Source of the DNA: Gardnerella coleohominis
GTDB taxonomy: Bacteria > Actinomycetota > Actinomycetes > Actinomycetales > Bifidobacteriaceae
Direction: 5' to 3'
NCBI RefSeq assembly: GCF_002896555.1
Contig: NZ_MNLH01000009.1
Span: 15,484 to 58,315, forward strand
DNA: 42,832 nt
Notes under the pieces: generated by a model
Seen by the model: the letters and a program-made list of their open reading frames with translations, nothing else
Database searches by the model: none
What the model was told of the DNA's origin: nothing
Position numbers and translations under genes: made by a program
In this document: piece by piece, positions 8,767 to 16,199 of the stretch
How positions within the stretch are numbered: the stretch's first letter is position 1
How the letters are laid out: each line of letters starts with the position of its first letter

Positions 8767-9837
8767 ATGCGAAATATTCGTATTATTGGTGCAGGTATTA
8801 TTGGTTTAGCAACAGCTTGGAGACTTACGGAAGCTGGCGTAAAAGTTAGCATAATTGATCCAGATCCAGTCTCAGGCGCTTCTCACCATGCTGCCGGCAT
8901 GTTAGCTCCTACCGCAGAAATGCAATATCAGCAAGAAGCGTTGTATCCGCTTATGTTTGAGTCCGCAACCATGTATAAGGAATTGGTTGATTCGGTTGCA
9001 AAGTACACCGATAAGCCAACTGGCTACTTAGAGTGCGGCTCTTACGTAATCGGTGGTGACGCTGCAGATAACGAGCACGTAAACGAGTTGCTAAACTTGC
9101 AGCATCGTTATGGACGTAGAGCTGAGCATATTTCTGTGAGTAAGCTTCGTGAAATTGAGCCTGCGCTTTCGCCGACGATTGCAGGCGCTGTAAGCGTGCC
9201 GGATGATCATCAGATTAATCCTCGTCAGTTTACTGCAGCAATGATTGATGCACTTGAAAAGCGTGGTGTTGTTATTGAGCGTCGCGCAAGCACTCCAGAC
9301 GATTTGGGTCCAGACACAGTTTTGGCATCTGGTTTGGGTGCTAAGGATATGCTTCCTCAGCTTAAGCTTCGCGCTGTGTGGGGCGATATGATTCGTATGA
9401 CTATTCCAGAGCCTTTGCGTCCAATTTTGAGCTCTGTGGTTCGTGGATTTGTGCATGATCGCCCAGTTTATTTGGTGCCTCGCGCTAAGGAAACAGGCGA
9501 GCTTGTGCTCGGTGCTACTTCTCGTGAAGACGACCGCGATATTCCAAAGGTTGGCGGCGTGCTCGACTTGCTTCGCGATGCCGCAAGCGTGCTTCCTGGC
9601 ATTCAGGAATGCTCGATTACTGAGGTTACCGCTGGTGGCCGTCCTGGAACTCCAGATGATTTGCCATTCATTGGCATTGATCCTAAGACGCATACCACGA
9701 TTTCCACCGGTTACTTCCGTCACGGCATTTTGCTCACAGCTTTGGGCTCTTCTTTGACTACAAAGCTTGTGCTTGAGCAAGAGTTGACTGAGAAGGAAAA
9801 GGGCTTCTTGGAGAGCTGCAATCCTGCTCGCTTCTAG
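8767..9837 (+). CDS. thiO: Glycine oxidase ThiO (FAD-dependent)
   Basis: ThiO oxidises glycine to dehydroglycine (iminoacetate), the precursor used by ThiG in making the thiazole half of thiamine. The 356-residue protein starts with the dinucleotide-binding motif GAGIIG (residues 8-13) typical of DAO-family flavoenzymes. It carries the SGASHHAAGMLAPTAEM segment usual in ThiO, and near the C-terminus GGRPGTPDDLPFIG and GYFRHGILL, which fit the second part of the FAD-binding fold. Length is normal for the family. It is the first gene after the TPP riboswitch and is followed by thiS, thiG and thiF, the same order as in the Bacillus thiOSGF cluster. Use of ThiO instead of ThiH implies an oxygen-dependent route, notable for a largely fermentative organism. 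Confidence 0.93.
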   Translation: MRNIRIIGAGIIGLATAWRLTEAGVKVSIIDPDPVSGASHHAAGMLAPTAEMQYQQEALYPLMFESATMYKELVDSVAKYTDKPTGYLECGSYVIGGDAADNEHVNELLNLQHRYGRRAEHISVSKLREIEPALSPTIAGAVSVPDDHQINPRQFTAAMIDALEKRGVVIERRASTPDDLGPDTVLASGLGAKDMLPQLKLRAVWGDMIRMTIPEPLRPILSSVVRGFVHDRPVYLVPRAKETGELVLGATSREDDRDIPKVGGVLDLLRDAASVLPGIQECSITEVTAGGRPGTPDDLPFIGIDPKTHTTISTGYFRHGILLTALGSSLTTKLVLEQELTEKEKGFLESCNPARF

Positions 9838-9896
9838 TGACGAAAGTTTCTAGTAAGCGTTTTAGTAACGCAAGTTTTAATAGACGTTAATAAAGG
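9832..9896 (+). repeat. Degenerate tandem repeat spanning the thiO stop
   Basis: Five related units of 10-15 bases start at the stop codon: TTCTAGTGACGAAAG, TTTCTAGTAAGCG, TTTTAGTAACGCAAG, TTTTAATAGACG, TTAATAAAGG. Each keeps a TAG, TAA or both, and the last supplies the AAAGG used as the ribosome binding site of thiS. Confidence 0.6.
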
Positions 9897-9903
9897 TTGA
9901 ACT

Positions 9904-10110
9904 ATGCAAATCGTCGTCAATGGTGAAACTACTCAAGTTCAAGATGGGTCTACTGTGGCAGATCTTGTCGCGCATCTTTATGGCCCAGATGCAGGTCCTG
10001 GTATAGCTGTTGCCATTGGCGACGATGTACTTTCGCGCGCGCAATGGAAATCAACCATCATCTGCGATGGGGATAAAATCGAAATTCTCAGCGCGGTTCA
10101 GGGCGGCTGA
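9904..10110 (+). CDS. thiS: Sulfur carrier protein ThiS
   Basis: ThiS is a 68-residue ubiquitin-like carrier. Its C-terminal Gly-Gly is adenylated by ThiF and then holds the thiocarboxylate sulfur passed to ThiG. The sequence begins MQIVVNGE, has the usual STVADLVAHL segment and ends IEILSAVQGG, matching family length and the required di-glycine terminus. The ATG follows AAAGG with a normal gap. It lies between thiO and thiG in a riboswitch-controlled operon. Confidence 0.95.
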   Translation: MQIVVNGETTQVQDGSTVADLVAHLYGPDAGPGIAVAIGDDVLSRAQWKSTIICDGDKIEILSAVQGG

Positions 10111-10195
10111 TCCTAAATAGTAGGCTGATCCTAAATAAGGACTGATTGCAAATAGGAAGTTGGATTCCAAATAGGCGCCTGATTACAAATAATTT
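10105..10195 (+). repeat. Degenerate 18-19-bp tandem repeat starting at the thiS stop
   Basis: About five units descend from the end of thiS: GGCTGATCCTAAATAGTA, GGCTGATCCTAAATAAGGA, then CTGATTGCAAATAGGAAG, TTGGATTCCAAATAGGCGC and CTGATTACAAATAATT. The first unit contains the thiS stop codon. It fills most of the 130-base gap to thiG. A second small duplication (AAAGGCTT twice, 10222-10237) provides the thiG ribosome binding site. Confidence 0.7.
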
Positions 10196-10240
10196 GAGTA
10201 TAGTTTCAAAAAATTTATATAAAAGGCTTAAAGGCTTAAA

Positions 10241-11062
10241 ATGTCAGAAAATAATACAGAAAATAATGAAGAAAATGTCGATACTTGGCAGCTTTGCGGT
10301 AAGACTTTGCATTCAAGGCTTTTGCTTGGCACTGGTGGCATGACAAGCATTGACATTATGGAAAAGTCACTTGTGGCTTCAGGCGCGGAAGTAGCAACGG
10401 TTGCTTTGCGCCGTCACGCAAAAACTGGCGTTGATATTTACGGTATGTTGCAGCGTCATAATATTAACGTTTTGCCAAATACTGCTGGTTGCAAAACTGC
10501 GCATGATGCTGTTCTTACGGCAAAAATGGCTCGTGAATCGCTTGGAACTGATTGGATTAAGCTCGAAGTGATTGCAGACGACGATACTTTGCTTCCGGAT
10601 ACTCGCGAAGTTTTGCTTGCTGCTGAAAAGCTTATTGAAGAAGGATTTAGCGTTCTTTGCTACACGAACGACGACCCGATTGTGGCTCGTCGCCTTGTGT
10701 CGCTTGGCGTGAAAGCTGTTATGCCTGGTGGTGCTCCAATCGGTACTGGCCTTGGCATTTTGAATCCTCGAAACATTGAGCTGATTGTTCAAGAATGCAA
10801 GGAAGCTGGCGTTCCTGTGATTTTGGATGCTGGCGTTGGCACTGCTTCCGATGTTGTTAAAGCTTTTGAAATCGGTTGCTCGGGCGTGCTTCTTGCAAGC
10901 GCTGTAACTCGCTGCCCAGATCCAGTGAAAATGGGTCGCGCAATGGCTGCTGCTGTTACTGCTGGAAAGCTTGCTCACGATGCTGGCCGTATTCCTAAGC
11001 GTGAACATGCGCTCGCTTCATCGCCTGTTGAAGGTCGCGCTTGGGCTGATTCTGTACTGTAA
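10241..11062 (+). CDS. thiG: Thiazole synthase ThiG
   Basis: ThiG condenses deoxyxylulose 5-phosphate, dehydroglycine and ThiS thiocarboxylate into the thiazole phosphate. The 273-residue sequence has the TIM-barrel landmarks: SRLLLGTGG near the N-terminus, NTAGC, the Schiff-base lysine in [39 protein letters not shown] and the phosphate-binding end GVLLASAVT. The first 15 residues are a poorly conserved Asn/Glu-rich lead. The ATG at 10241 follows AAAGG. It is the third gene of the thiO-S-G-F set. Confidence 0.95.
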   Translation: MSENNTENNEENVDTWQLCGKTLHSRLLLGTGGMTSIDIMEKSLVASGAEVATVALRRHAKTGVDIYGMLQRHNINVLPNTAGCKTAHDAVLTAKMARESLGTDWIKLEVIADDDTLLPDTREVLLAAEKLIEEGFSVLCYTNDDPIVARRLVSLGVKAVMPGGAPIGTGLGILNPRNIELIVQECKEAGVPVILDAGVGTASDVVKAFEIGCSGVLLASAVTRCPDPVKMGRAMAAAVTAGKLAHDAGRIPKREHALASSPVEGRAWADSVL

Positions 11063-11115
11063 ATTTCGGTACTGTAATTTTCGGCATAATTTTTCGGCAT
11101 ATTTTTCAGCATGAC
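11054..11115 (+). repeat. Tandem repeat from the thiG stop to the thiF start
   Basis: Units GTACTGTAAATTTCG, GTACTGTAATTTTCG, GCATAATTTTTCG, GCATATTTTTCA and GCATGACG follow each other without a gap. The first contains the thiG stop and the last contains the thiF start codon. As a result no recognisable Shine-Dalgarno sequence stands before thiF. Confidence 0.65.
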
Positions 11116-11842
11116 GATTAATAAAATTTACGACAACCTGCAGGAGCTTGAGGCGGAACGCACTTGTCGCCACTTGCTCCTGCCGGGCTTTACGCGTGAA
11201 CATCAGCAGTTACTTCGCGATGCAAAAATCTGCATGGTTGGAGCAGGTGGACTTGGTTCGCCATGCTTGCTTTCGCTTGCTGCGGCAGGAGTTGGCGAAA
11301 TCACGATTTGTGACGACGACGTTGTTGAGCTTTCTAATTTGCAAAGGCAGACTTTATACACAGTCGATCAGTGCGGCAAATCTAAAGCGCAACTTGCAGC
11401 TAAACGCTTGCAGGCGTTATCTCCAGGTTTAAAAATCAATCTTGTAGATAGATTTAATGAAGATAACGCAAAACAGCTTGTAGAAAGTCACGACTTGATA
11501 ATTGATGGTTGTGATAATTTCGCTACTCGCTTTTTGATTGCGGATGCTGCTTGGAGCGCTGGTACGCCGGAAGTTTACGGCTCGGTGCTTTATTATGAAG
11601 GTCAAGTAAGCGTTTTCGTGCCAGGAAAAGGTCCTGGTTTGCGTGATTTGTATTCTTGCCCTCCGCCTAAAGAAAAAGTGCCAAAATCGGCTGTGTTGGG
11701 TGCGACTGCAGCTATTGTTGGCGCAATGATGGCAACTGAAGCAATCAAACTCATAACCGGTATTGGCACACCGCTTATTGGCGTTTTAGCTCGTTATAAT
11801 GCATTGGATAATTCATTGAAACGCTTTAAATTCTCCTTATAA
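11111..11842 (+). CDS. thiF: ThiF-like E1 adenylyltransferase lacking the usual cysteines
   Basis: The 243-residue protein belongs to the ThiF/MoeB/HesA family that adenylates the C-terminus of ThiS. ATP-binding parts are intact: MVGAGGLGS, DDDVVELSNLQRQ, and DGCDNFATR. The usual pair CYRC is represented only by LYSCPPP. The region that normally holds the catalytic cysteine (NCRTAGVVG in E. coli ThiF) reads VPKSAVLG. The second CxxC is absent because the protein ends KRFKFSL. It therefore lacks the zinc site and the active-site cysteine of the E. coli enzyme. It may adenylate ThiS and leave sulfur transfer to a direct reaction with a cysteine desulfurase. Position after thiO-S-G supports the ThiF role. 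No Shine-Dalgarno precedes the ATG. Confidence 0.85.
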   Translation: MTINKIYDNLQELEAERTCRHLLLPGFTREHQQLLRDAKICMVGAGGLGSPCLLSLAAAGVGEITICDDDVVELSNLQRQTLYTVDQCGKSKAQLAAKRLQALSPGLKINLVDRFNEDNAKQLVESHDLIIDGCDNFATRFLIADAAWSAGTPEVYGSVLYYEGQVSVFVPGKGPGLRDLYSCPPPKEKVPKSAVLGATAAIVGAMMATEAIKLITGIGTPLIGVLARYNALDNSLKRFKFSL

Positions 11843-11931
11843 GGCTTATTTTTAGATTTTCTATAAGTTTTATTTTTAGATTATCTAACGATAAGCCTTA
11901 TAAGGTTTATTCCGTTAAGGCTTATTTCGTT
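11838..11931. repeat. Tandem repeats between the convergent thiF and thiM-thiE genes
   Basis: On the plus strand two 24-base units (11838-11861 and 11862-11885) share TATAAG, TTTATTTTTAGATT and TC; the first holds the thiF stop. On the minus strand two 15-base units (11917-11931 and 11902-11916, read as AACGAAATAAGCCTT and AACGGAATAAACCTT) hold the thiM-thiE stop and a copy of it. AAGCCTTATAAGG near 11893-11905 is palindromic. Confidence 0.65.
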
Positions 11932-13493
11932 ATTACGCTTTTAAATAGTTTTGCTGTTTCTTTAGGATTTTCAGCGCACATAAGCCCAGATACAGTGCAC
12001 ACGCCGTCGATTTCAAGATCTCGTATAGGGAATACCGTGCTTTCGTGAATGCCGCCGATAGCAAGAGTTTTTACACCCATTTTATGAGCTACTTTAGCGA
12101 CTTCATTAACTCCATCTATTCCAAGTGGTGGCACATCGTGTGCTTTAGTATTTGTGGCAAAAGCTGCTCCAATTCCAATCACATCTGGAAGAGGTACATC
12201 GTTTTCTTTGCATTCTTTATAAGCTTTTTCCATTAAATCAGGTCTAGCGCAAGATAATCCAATCATCCATTCTGCAGGCATACGTTTGCGTGCTTCAACG
12301 AACGGAGTATCTTTTTGGCCAATGTGCAAGTTAAATCCGAGCTTAGATGCAACTTCAATATGATCGTCGATAAAAATAGGTACATCTGCGTGTGAAGATT
12401 TTATTAAAGCGTTTCTAAGACTTGTAGCTTTCTTGGCAATAGTTTCATCATCTGAATATTTATCGCGCAATTGCACTACAGTTACGCCGCCTTCTATGCT
12501 GCTAACAGCAACATCTTCTTCAGAGCGTTCGCCCATGCGCGGATCTGTAACTAAGTATAAAGTCCAATCAGTTGGCTCAATGCTGAACTCTATGTTGGTA
12601 AGCTCAAACATATCGTTCACGCTTAAAGTAGACAAAGCATCAATCCAAAGTGCGCGGAATGTTCCTGGAGCTATTGTTTGACGTGCGGCCCATGTTCCAG
12701 CTGCGGAAGCATGTACGTGTGCGGCTACTGTTGCTGCAAATGGTCGCTCCGGATTTGCTCCAACATATGCCGCAACAAGCGCTCCAAGAGTGCAACCTGT
12801 TCCAACAACCTTAGTCATAACTTTATGACCGCCTGTAATGCGAGCTAAGCATCCATGGCCATAAACTGCGTCTTTTTCTCCAGAAATAGAAATGATTGAG
12901 CCATATTTTTTAGCTAATTCGTGAGCTGCTTCTATGGCATCGTTAACTGGATCGTGCGCGTCAACGCCTTTCATGTCACTTTTTTGACCTGAAAGAGCTA
13001 GGATTTCTGAAGCGTTAGCTCGTATAACAGTTGGATTGTGTGTAACAATATCTTTTACAAAATTATTGCGAGTTTCTAATGCTTTTACGCCTACTCCAAC
13101 TGGGTCTAAAACCCATGGTGTTCCTGATTCTTTACAACCTTTAACAGCGCTGTATATGGCATTAGAACGTGAATCTTTTTGGAATGTTCCAACGTTTACG
13201 AGCACTCCGGATGCGATTTTTGCAACATTGTATGCTTCTACAGGATCGCATACCATAATTGGTGAAGCTCCTGCTGCAAGTAGAGCGTTAGAAGTTATAT
13301 CTTGCACAATGCTATTTGTTATGCAATGTGTTAAAGGTTGTGTTGCGCGAACTCTTTCTATACATTCGCGTACGTCGCGTAAGAACATGCGTCGGCGAGC
13401 TTTTTCTGAAAACGAAGTGTCGAAGAATGTTTCTGAAGATTTATTTTTATTAATATTTTCGGAGTTTTGCATATTTTCATTAAATTCTGTCAT
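11922..13493 (-). CDS. ThiM-ThiE fusion: hydroxyethylthiazole kinase / thiamine-phosphate synthase
   Basis: The 523-residue product joins two thiamine enzymes. Residues about 30-300 match ThiM, which phosphorylates the thiazole alcohol; TQPLTHCITNSIVQD, ASPIMV and the ATP-site segment TKVVGTGCTLGALVAAY are visible. Residues about 306-520 match ThiE, which joins HMP-PP and thiazole phosphate; YLVTDPR, VVQLRDK, FIDDH, LHIGQKD and ALAIGGI-like elements (here LAIGGI) are visible. I place the start at the ATG at 13493, after GAAGGGAA, because extending the frame to 13559 only translates the riboswitch. The gene faces thiF and has its own TPP riboswitch. The kinase half suggests salvage of the thiazole moiety beside synthesis. 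Confidence 0.93.
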   Translation of the reverse strand: MTEFNENMQNSENINKNKSSETFFDTSFSEKARRRMFLRDVRECIERVRATQPLTHCITNSIVQDITSNALLAAGASPIMVCDPVEAYNVAKIASGVLVNVGTFQKDSRSNAIYSAVKGCKESGTPWVLDPVGVGVKALETRNNFVKDIVTHNPTVIRANASEILALSGQKSDMKGVDAHDPVNDAIEAAHELAKKYGSIISISGEKDAVYGHGCLARITGGHKVMTKVVGTGCTLGALVAAYVGANPERPFAATVAAHVHASAAGTWAARQTIAPGTFRALWIDALSTLSVNDMFELTNIEFSIEPTDWTLYLVTDPRMGERSEEDVAVSSIEGGVTVVQLRDKYSDDETIAKKATSLRNALIKSSHADVPIFIDDHIEVASKLGFNLHIGQKDTPFVEARKRMPAEWMIGLSCARPDLMEKAYKECKENDVPLPDVIGIGAAFATNTKAHDVPPLGIDGVNEVAKVAHKMGVKTLAIGGIHESTVFPIRDLEIDGVCTVSGLMCAENPKETAKLFKSVITK

Positions 13494-13496
13494 GAT

Positions 13497-13579
13497 ATTC
13501 CCTTCGCTAGTGCTGGCTAGATCAGGTTCAACGGGTGTGATCTCAGCGCATATGCGCACCCCGAACCACTGAAATCGTC
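13497..13579 (-). promoter_or_regulatory. TPP riboswitch (THI element) of the thiM-thiE gene
   Basis: Read on the minus strand it contains TTCGGGGTGCGC, GCGCTGAGATCACACCCG, TTGAACCTGATCTAGCCAG and CTAGCGAAGGGAA, the standard thi-box series. GAAGGGAA is also the ribosome binding site for the ATG at 13493, so translational control is likely here too. Confidence 0.95.
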
Positions 13580-13585
13580 ATTTTG

Positions 13586-13625
13586 ATATCTTTATCGATG
13601 ATATCATTCCTATATCTTTATCGAT
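13586..13625. repeat. Direct repeat upstream of the thiM-thiE riboswitch
   Basis: ATATCTTTATCGAT occurs at 13586-13599 and 13612-13625, a 26-base period. It lies where the promoter of the minus-strand gene should be. It may be an operator or another short tandem duplication. Confidence 0.55.
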
Positions 13626-13804
13626 TTGACTATATCTATTATGCGTGACGTTTTATTTACATATGTTTAGATTTCGCCAGAAATGCTTTAGTTTTAGCTT
13701 AAAAATAAGTTTTCAATAGCACATGATTATGCGCAATGTATATAATTATGTAATAGCTTTATTTTTTTTTAAGAGTATATTATTTGCGATGCAGGGAGAA
13801 AGCA

Positions 13805-16105
13805 ATGAAGTGCTCAAAATGCGATTATGAGAATGATGATGAAGCGAAGTTTTGCGAAAACTGTGGATGTAGGCTTTCTAAGGAGAATTCTAAAGATAAA
13901 GATGATTCGCGTGAGCGTCCAGCGTATATCATTGATCAACAGAAGTCGTTAAAGAATCAGCCGAAGTTTAATAGATCAAATCAATCTGCTCAGTTTAGTA
14001 GACCGTTCGCGTTCCAGCATGGTGGCAATTCTAGTATCTCTTCTCAAGGCGCGCCTAATGTCGCATCTGATGCATTTTATAGAGATAATTCTGTGAATAA
14101 TTCGGGAAATGCTTCTTCAAATACTGTAAACGCTTCTGCAAATAGTCAGGCGAATAGTCCTGCAAATACTTCAGTGAATAGCGGCAATAATCATAATGCT
14201 AATTTTGTGAATAATAATGGGCATAATCCAGCGCATAACCCGGCTAATAACCAAGGGCATAATCCGGCTAATAATTATGCTAATAATCCGGCGAATAATC
14301 CAAATAATTCGCATAGTCTGAATGGCAACACAAATAGACCGCATAATGCCAACGGATTGTATAACCCTAATAACACTAATAATCCGAATAATCCACATAA
14401 TCCACATAATCCTTATGGTCATAACAATCCGAATAACCCAAATAATCCGAATAACCCGTATGCCAATAATAATCCGCAATATCGCGCACCATATTCTAGG
14501 AATGGAAACTATAATTACGGACCAACTAATCAAGGTTATCGAAATGGTTTCCAGAATTCTCCGCAGGATGCTTCGCAGACTCGCGTAATGGGCAATGTCT
14601 ATACTCAAGCTTCCGGTCCAGCTATGCGTCAAGCGGCCGTTTCTGCTGCTGGTGCCGCAACCAAAGCAGGTATTGCTGGTTGGAAAATCGCTACAATTTG
14701 TATTTCAATATTAGCGGCTATCGGCATTATAGGTGGAATTTGGGGATATAATGCATGGGTAAATCGCTTCCAAGTGCCTTATGGTGAGCTTCATTCTAAG
14801 CTTTTATCAAGTAAAAAAGCACAAGCTTATAAAGTTAAGATAGTTGGATCAGACGTTAGTAATTATCCTGATGTTAAGTTGTATTTCTCTGTTACAGATA
14901 AATCTGGAAATTCCTTAGAGCTTGATTCTCCTACTGCTGCTATTAAAGAGAAAATTTCCGGTGGTGCAGAAGTTGAAAGAAGAATTCGCAATGTTGAGCG
15001 AATTAAAGATAAGCAGGGCGTTGGCTATGAGATAATGCTCGATAAATCGTATTCTATGATCAATTCCATGGATACTATGAAAAAGACTATGAAAGATTTT
15101 GTTAACGCTCTTAATTATAAAGTTGGAGATAGAGGAGAGCTGATTTCTTTCGATAGTTACCTTATGTATATGGCCACATACACTAAAGATAAAGATAGGC
15201 TTATTACAGGCATTAATAATATGACGCCTTACGGTAATACTGCTCTTTATGATGCTTTGTACACGGGTGTAAATAATGCTTCTCAGCGTTCTGGAGCGAA
15301 TTGCGTTATAGCGTTCACTGATGGTGAAGATAACTCAAGTACTCACACTATGGATGAAGTAGTTCAATTGGCAAAAGAAAAGAATATACCGATTTATTTG
15401 ATTGGCACTGCTGACGCTGATTCTTCTACTTTGCAAAGTATTGCTGACGAAACAAACGGATTCTTCTGGAGTATGGATTCTATTAGTGATATGAGCGAAG
15501 TGTTGAATCGAATTAAAATGAACCAAGACAATTTGTATTGCCTTGAATATGAATCTGATTCTTCATCTGACCCTTATTCTGATCGTATTGTTTCTGCTCT
15601 TCTTGCTGATTCTAATGATCATACTAATGGTGGAATTGGTGAAGATTTGCAATTTGCTCCTGTTAAGAAGGAGAAGGTGCAGAAGGCAGTTTATAAGGTT
15701 TATAAGGGAGATGTGACTTGGACTGAAGCTAATGATGCTTGCATGAGAGAAGGAGCTCATCTGGTTACTATTCCTAGCAAGAAAGAAGAAGATAAGATTA
15801 TTAAACTCGCTGTGGATAATGACCTTAAGTATGTTTGGATTGGTGGATACACTTCGCAGCGTCAAGATGGCGATGTTTTTGCTCATTGGATAACTGGTGA
15901 AAAAACAACGTACACTAATTGGATGGAGGGTGAGCCAAGTCGTAATGATAAGGATGGTTCTCCTGAGTTCTACCTTATGCTGTGGCGTATTGGATCTGAA
16001 TGGTCTTGGAATGATCAGCGTAATAATGTTTATAATTCGCCTTATTTGCATAAGACTTTTTCTGGTAGAACAGGATACGTTTGTAAAGTTGATGCGCAAG
16101 ATTAA
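13805..16105 (+). CDS. Membrane protein with zinc ribbon, VWA and C-type lectin domains
   Basis: The 766-residue protein starts at the ATG at 13805 after GGGAG; an upstream TTG in frame would lie before this site. Cys3, Cys6, Cys17 and Cys20 form a small zinc ribbon. Residues about 110-230 are Asn/Pro/His-rich low complexity. A single hydrophobic segment (about 293-318, KIATICISILAAIGIIGGIW) anchors the protein. A von Willebrand A domain (about 400-585) has a complete MIDAS: DKSYS near 413, the Thr in TPYGNTALYDAL, and FTDGEDN. Residues about 628-762 resemble a C-type lectin fold, with YVWIGG, WITGEKTTYTNWMEGEPS and WSWND. The lectin and VWA parts probably face outside and the zinc ribbon inside. 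Adhesion or sensing is an inference. The only gene close downstream on the same strand encodes a GH3 enzyme. Confidence 0.85.
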   Translation: MKCSKCDYENDDEAKFCENCGCRLSKENSKDKDDSRERPAYIIDQQKSLKNQPKFNRSNQSAQFSRPFAFQHGGNSSISSQGAPNVASDAFYRDNSVNNSGNASSNTVNASANSQANSPANTSVNSGNNHNANFVNNNGHNPAHNPANNQGHNPANNYANNPANNPNNSHSLNGNTNRPHNANGLYNPNNTNNPNNPHNPHNPYGHNNPNNPNNPNNPYANNNPQYRAPYSRNGNYNYGPTNQGYRNGFQNSPQDASQTRVMGNVYTQASGPAMRQAAVSAAGAATKAGIAGWKIATICISILAAIGIIGGIWGYNAWVNRFQVPYGELHSKLLSSKKAQAYKVKIVGSDVSNYPDVKLYFSVTDKSGNSLELDSPTAAIKEKISGGAEVERRIRNVERIKDKQGVGYEIMLDKSYSMINSMDTMKKTMKDFVNALNYKVGDRGELISFDSYLMYMATYTKDKDRLITGINNMTPYGNTALYDALYTGVNNASQRSGANCVIAFTDGEDNSSTHTMDEVVQLAKEKNIPIYLIGTADADSSTLQSIADETNGFFWSMDSISDMSEVLNRIKMNQDNLYCLEYESDSSSDPYSDRIVSALLADSNDHTNGGIGEDLQFAPVKKEKVQKAVYKVYKGDVTWTEANDACMREGAHLVTIPSKKEEDKIIKLAVDNDLKYVWIGGYTSQRQDGDVFAHWITGEKTTYTNWMEGEPSRNDKDGSPEFYLMLWRIGSEWSWNDQRNNVYNSPYLHKTFSGRTGYVCKVDAQD
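14161..14490 (+). repeat. Coding AAT/CCN-rich low-complexity tract
   Basis: Short imperfect repeats such as CCGAATAACCC and CCGAATAATCCACATAATCC encode the Asn/Pro/His-rich spacer of the VWA protein. Unit length varies (6, 9 and 12 bases) but stays in frame. There are no unique spacers, so it is not a CRISPR array. Confidence 0.75.
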
Positions 16106-16165
16106 TTCAGCATTAGTTCAAAATTAATTCAGTATTAGTTCAAAACTAGTTCAGAATTAGTGAAA
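16101..16165 (+). repeat. Three 21-22-bp tandem units at the VWA gene stop
   Basis: Units 16101-16122, 16123-16144 and 16145-16165 share the pattern ATTAATTCAG, ATTAGTTCAAA. The first contains the stop codon TAA. The first two differ at one position only. Confidence 0.8.
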
Positions 16166-16199
16166 TTGACATTTACTTTAATTAATTGTGGAGATACGT

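Noticed and set aside
13494..13559. An N-terminal extension of the thiM-thiE protein
   Set aside because: The extra 22 codons are the TPP riboswitch itself; the ATG at 13493 has the proper ribosome site.
14161..14490. A CRISPR-like array
   Set aside because: The repeats are short, irregular, in frame and lack distinct spacers. They encode an Asn/Pro/His spacer in a clear protein.
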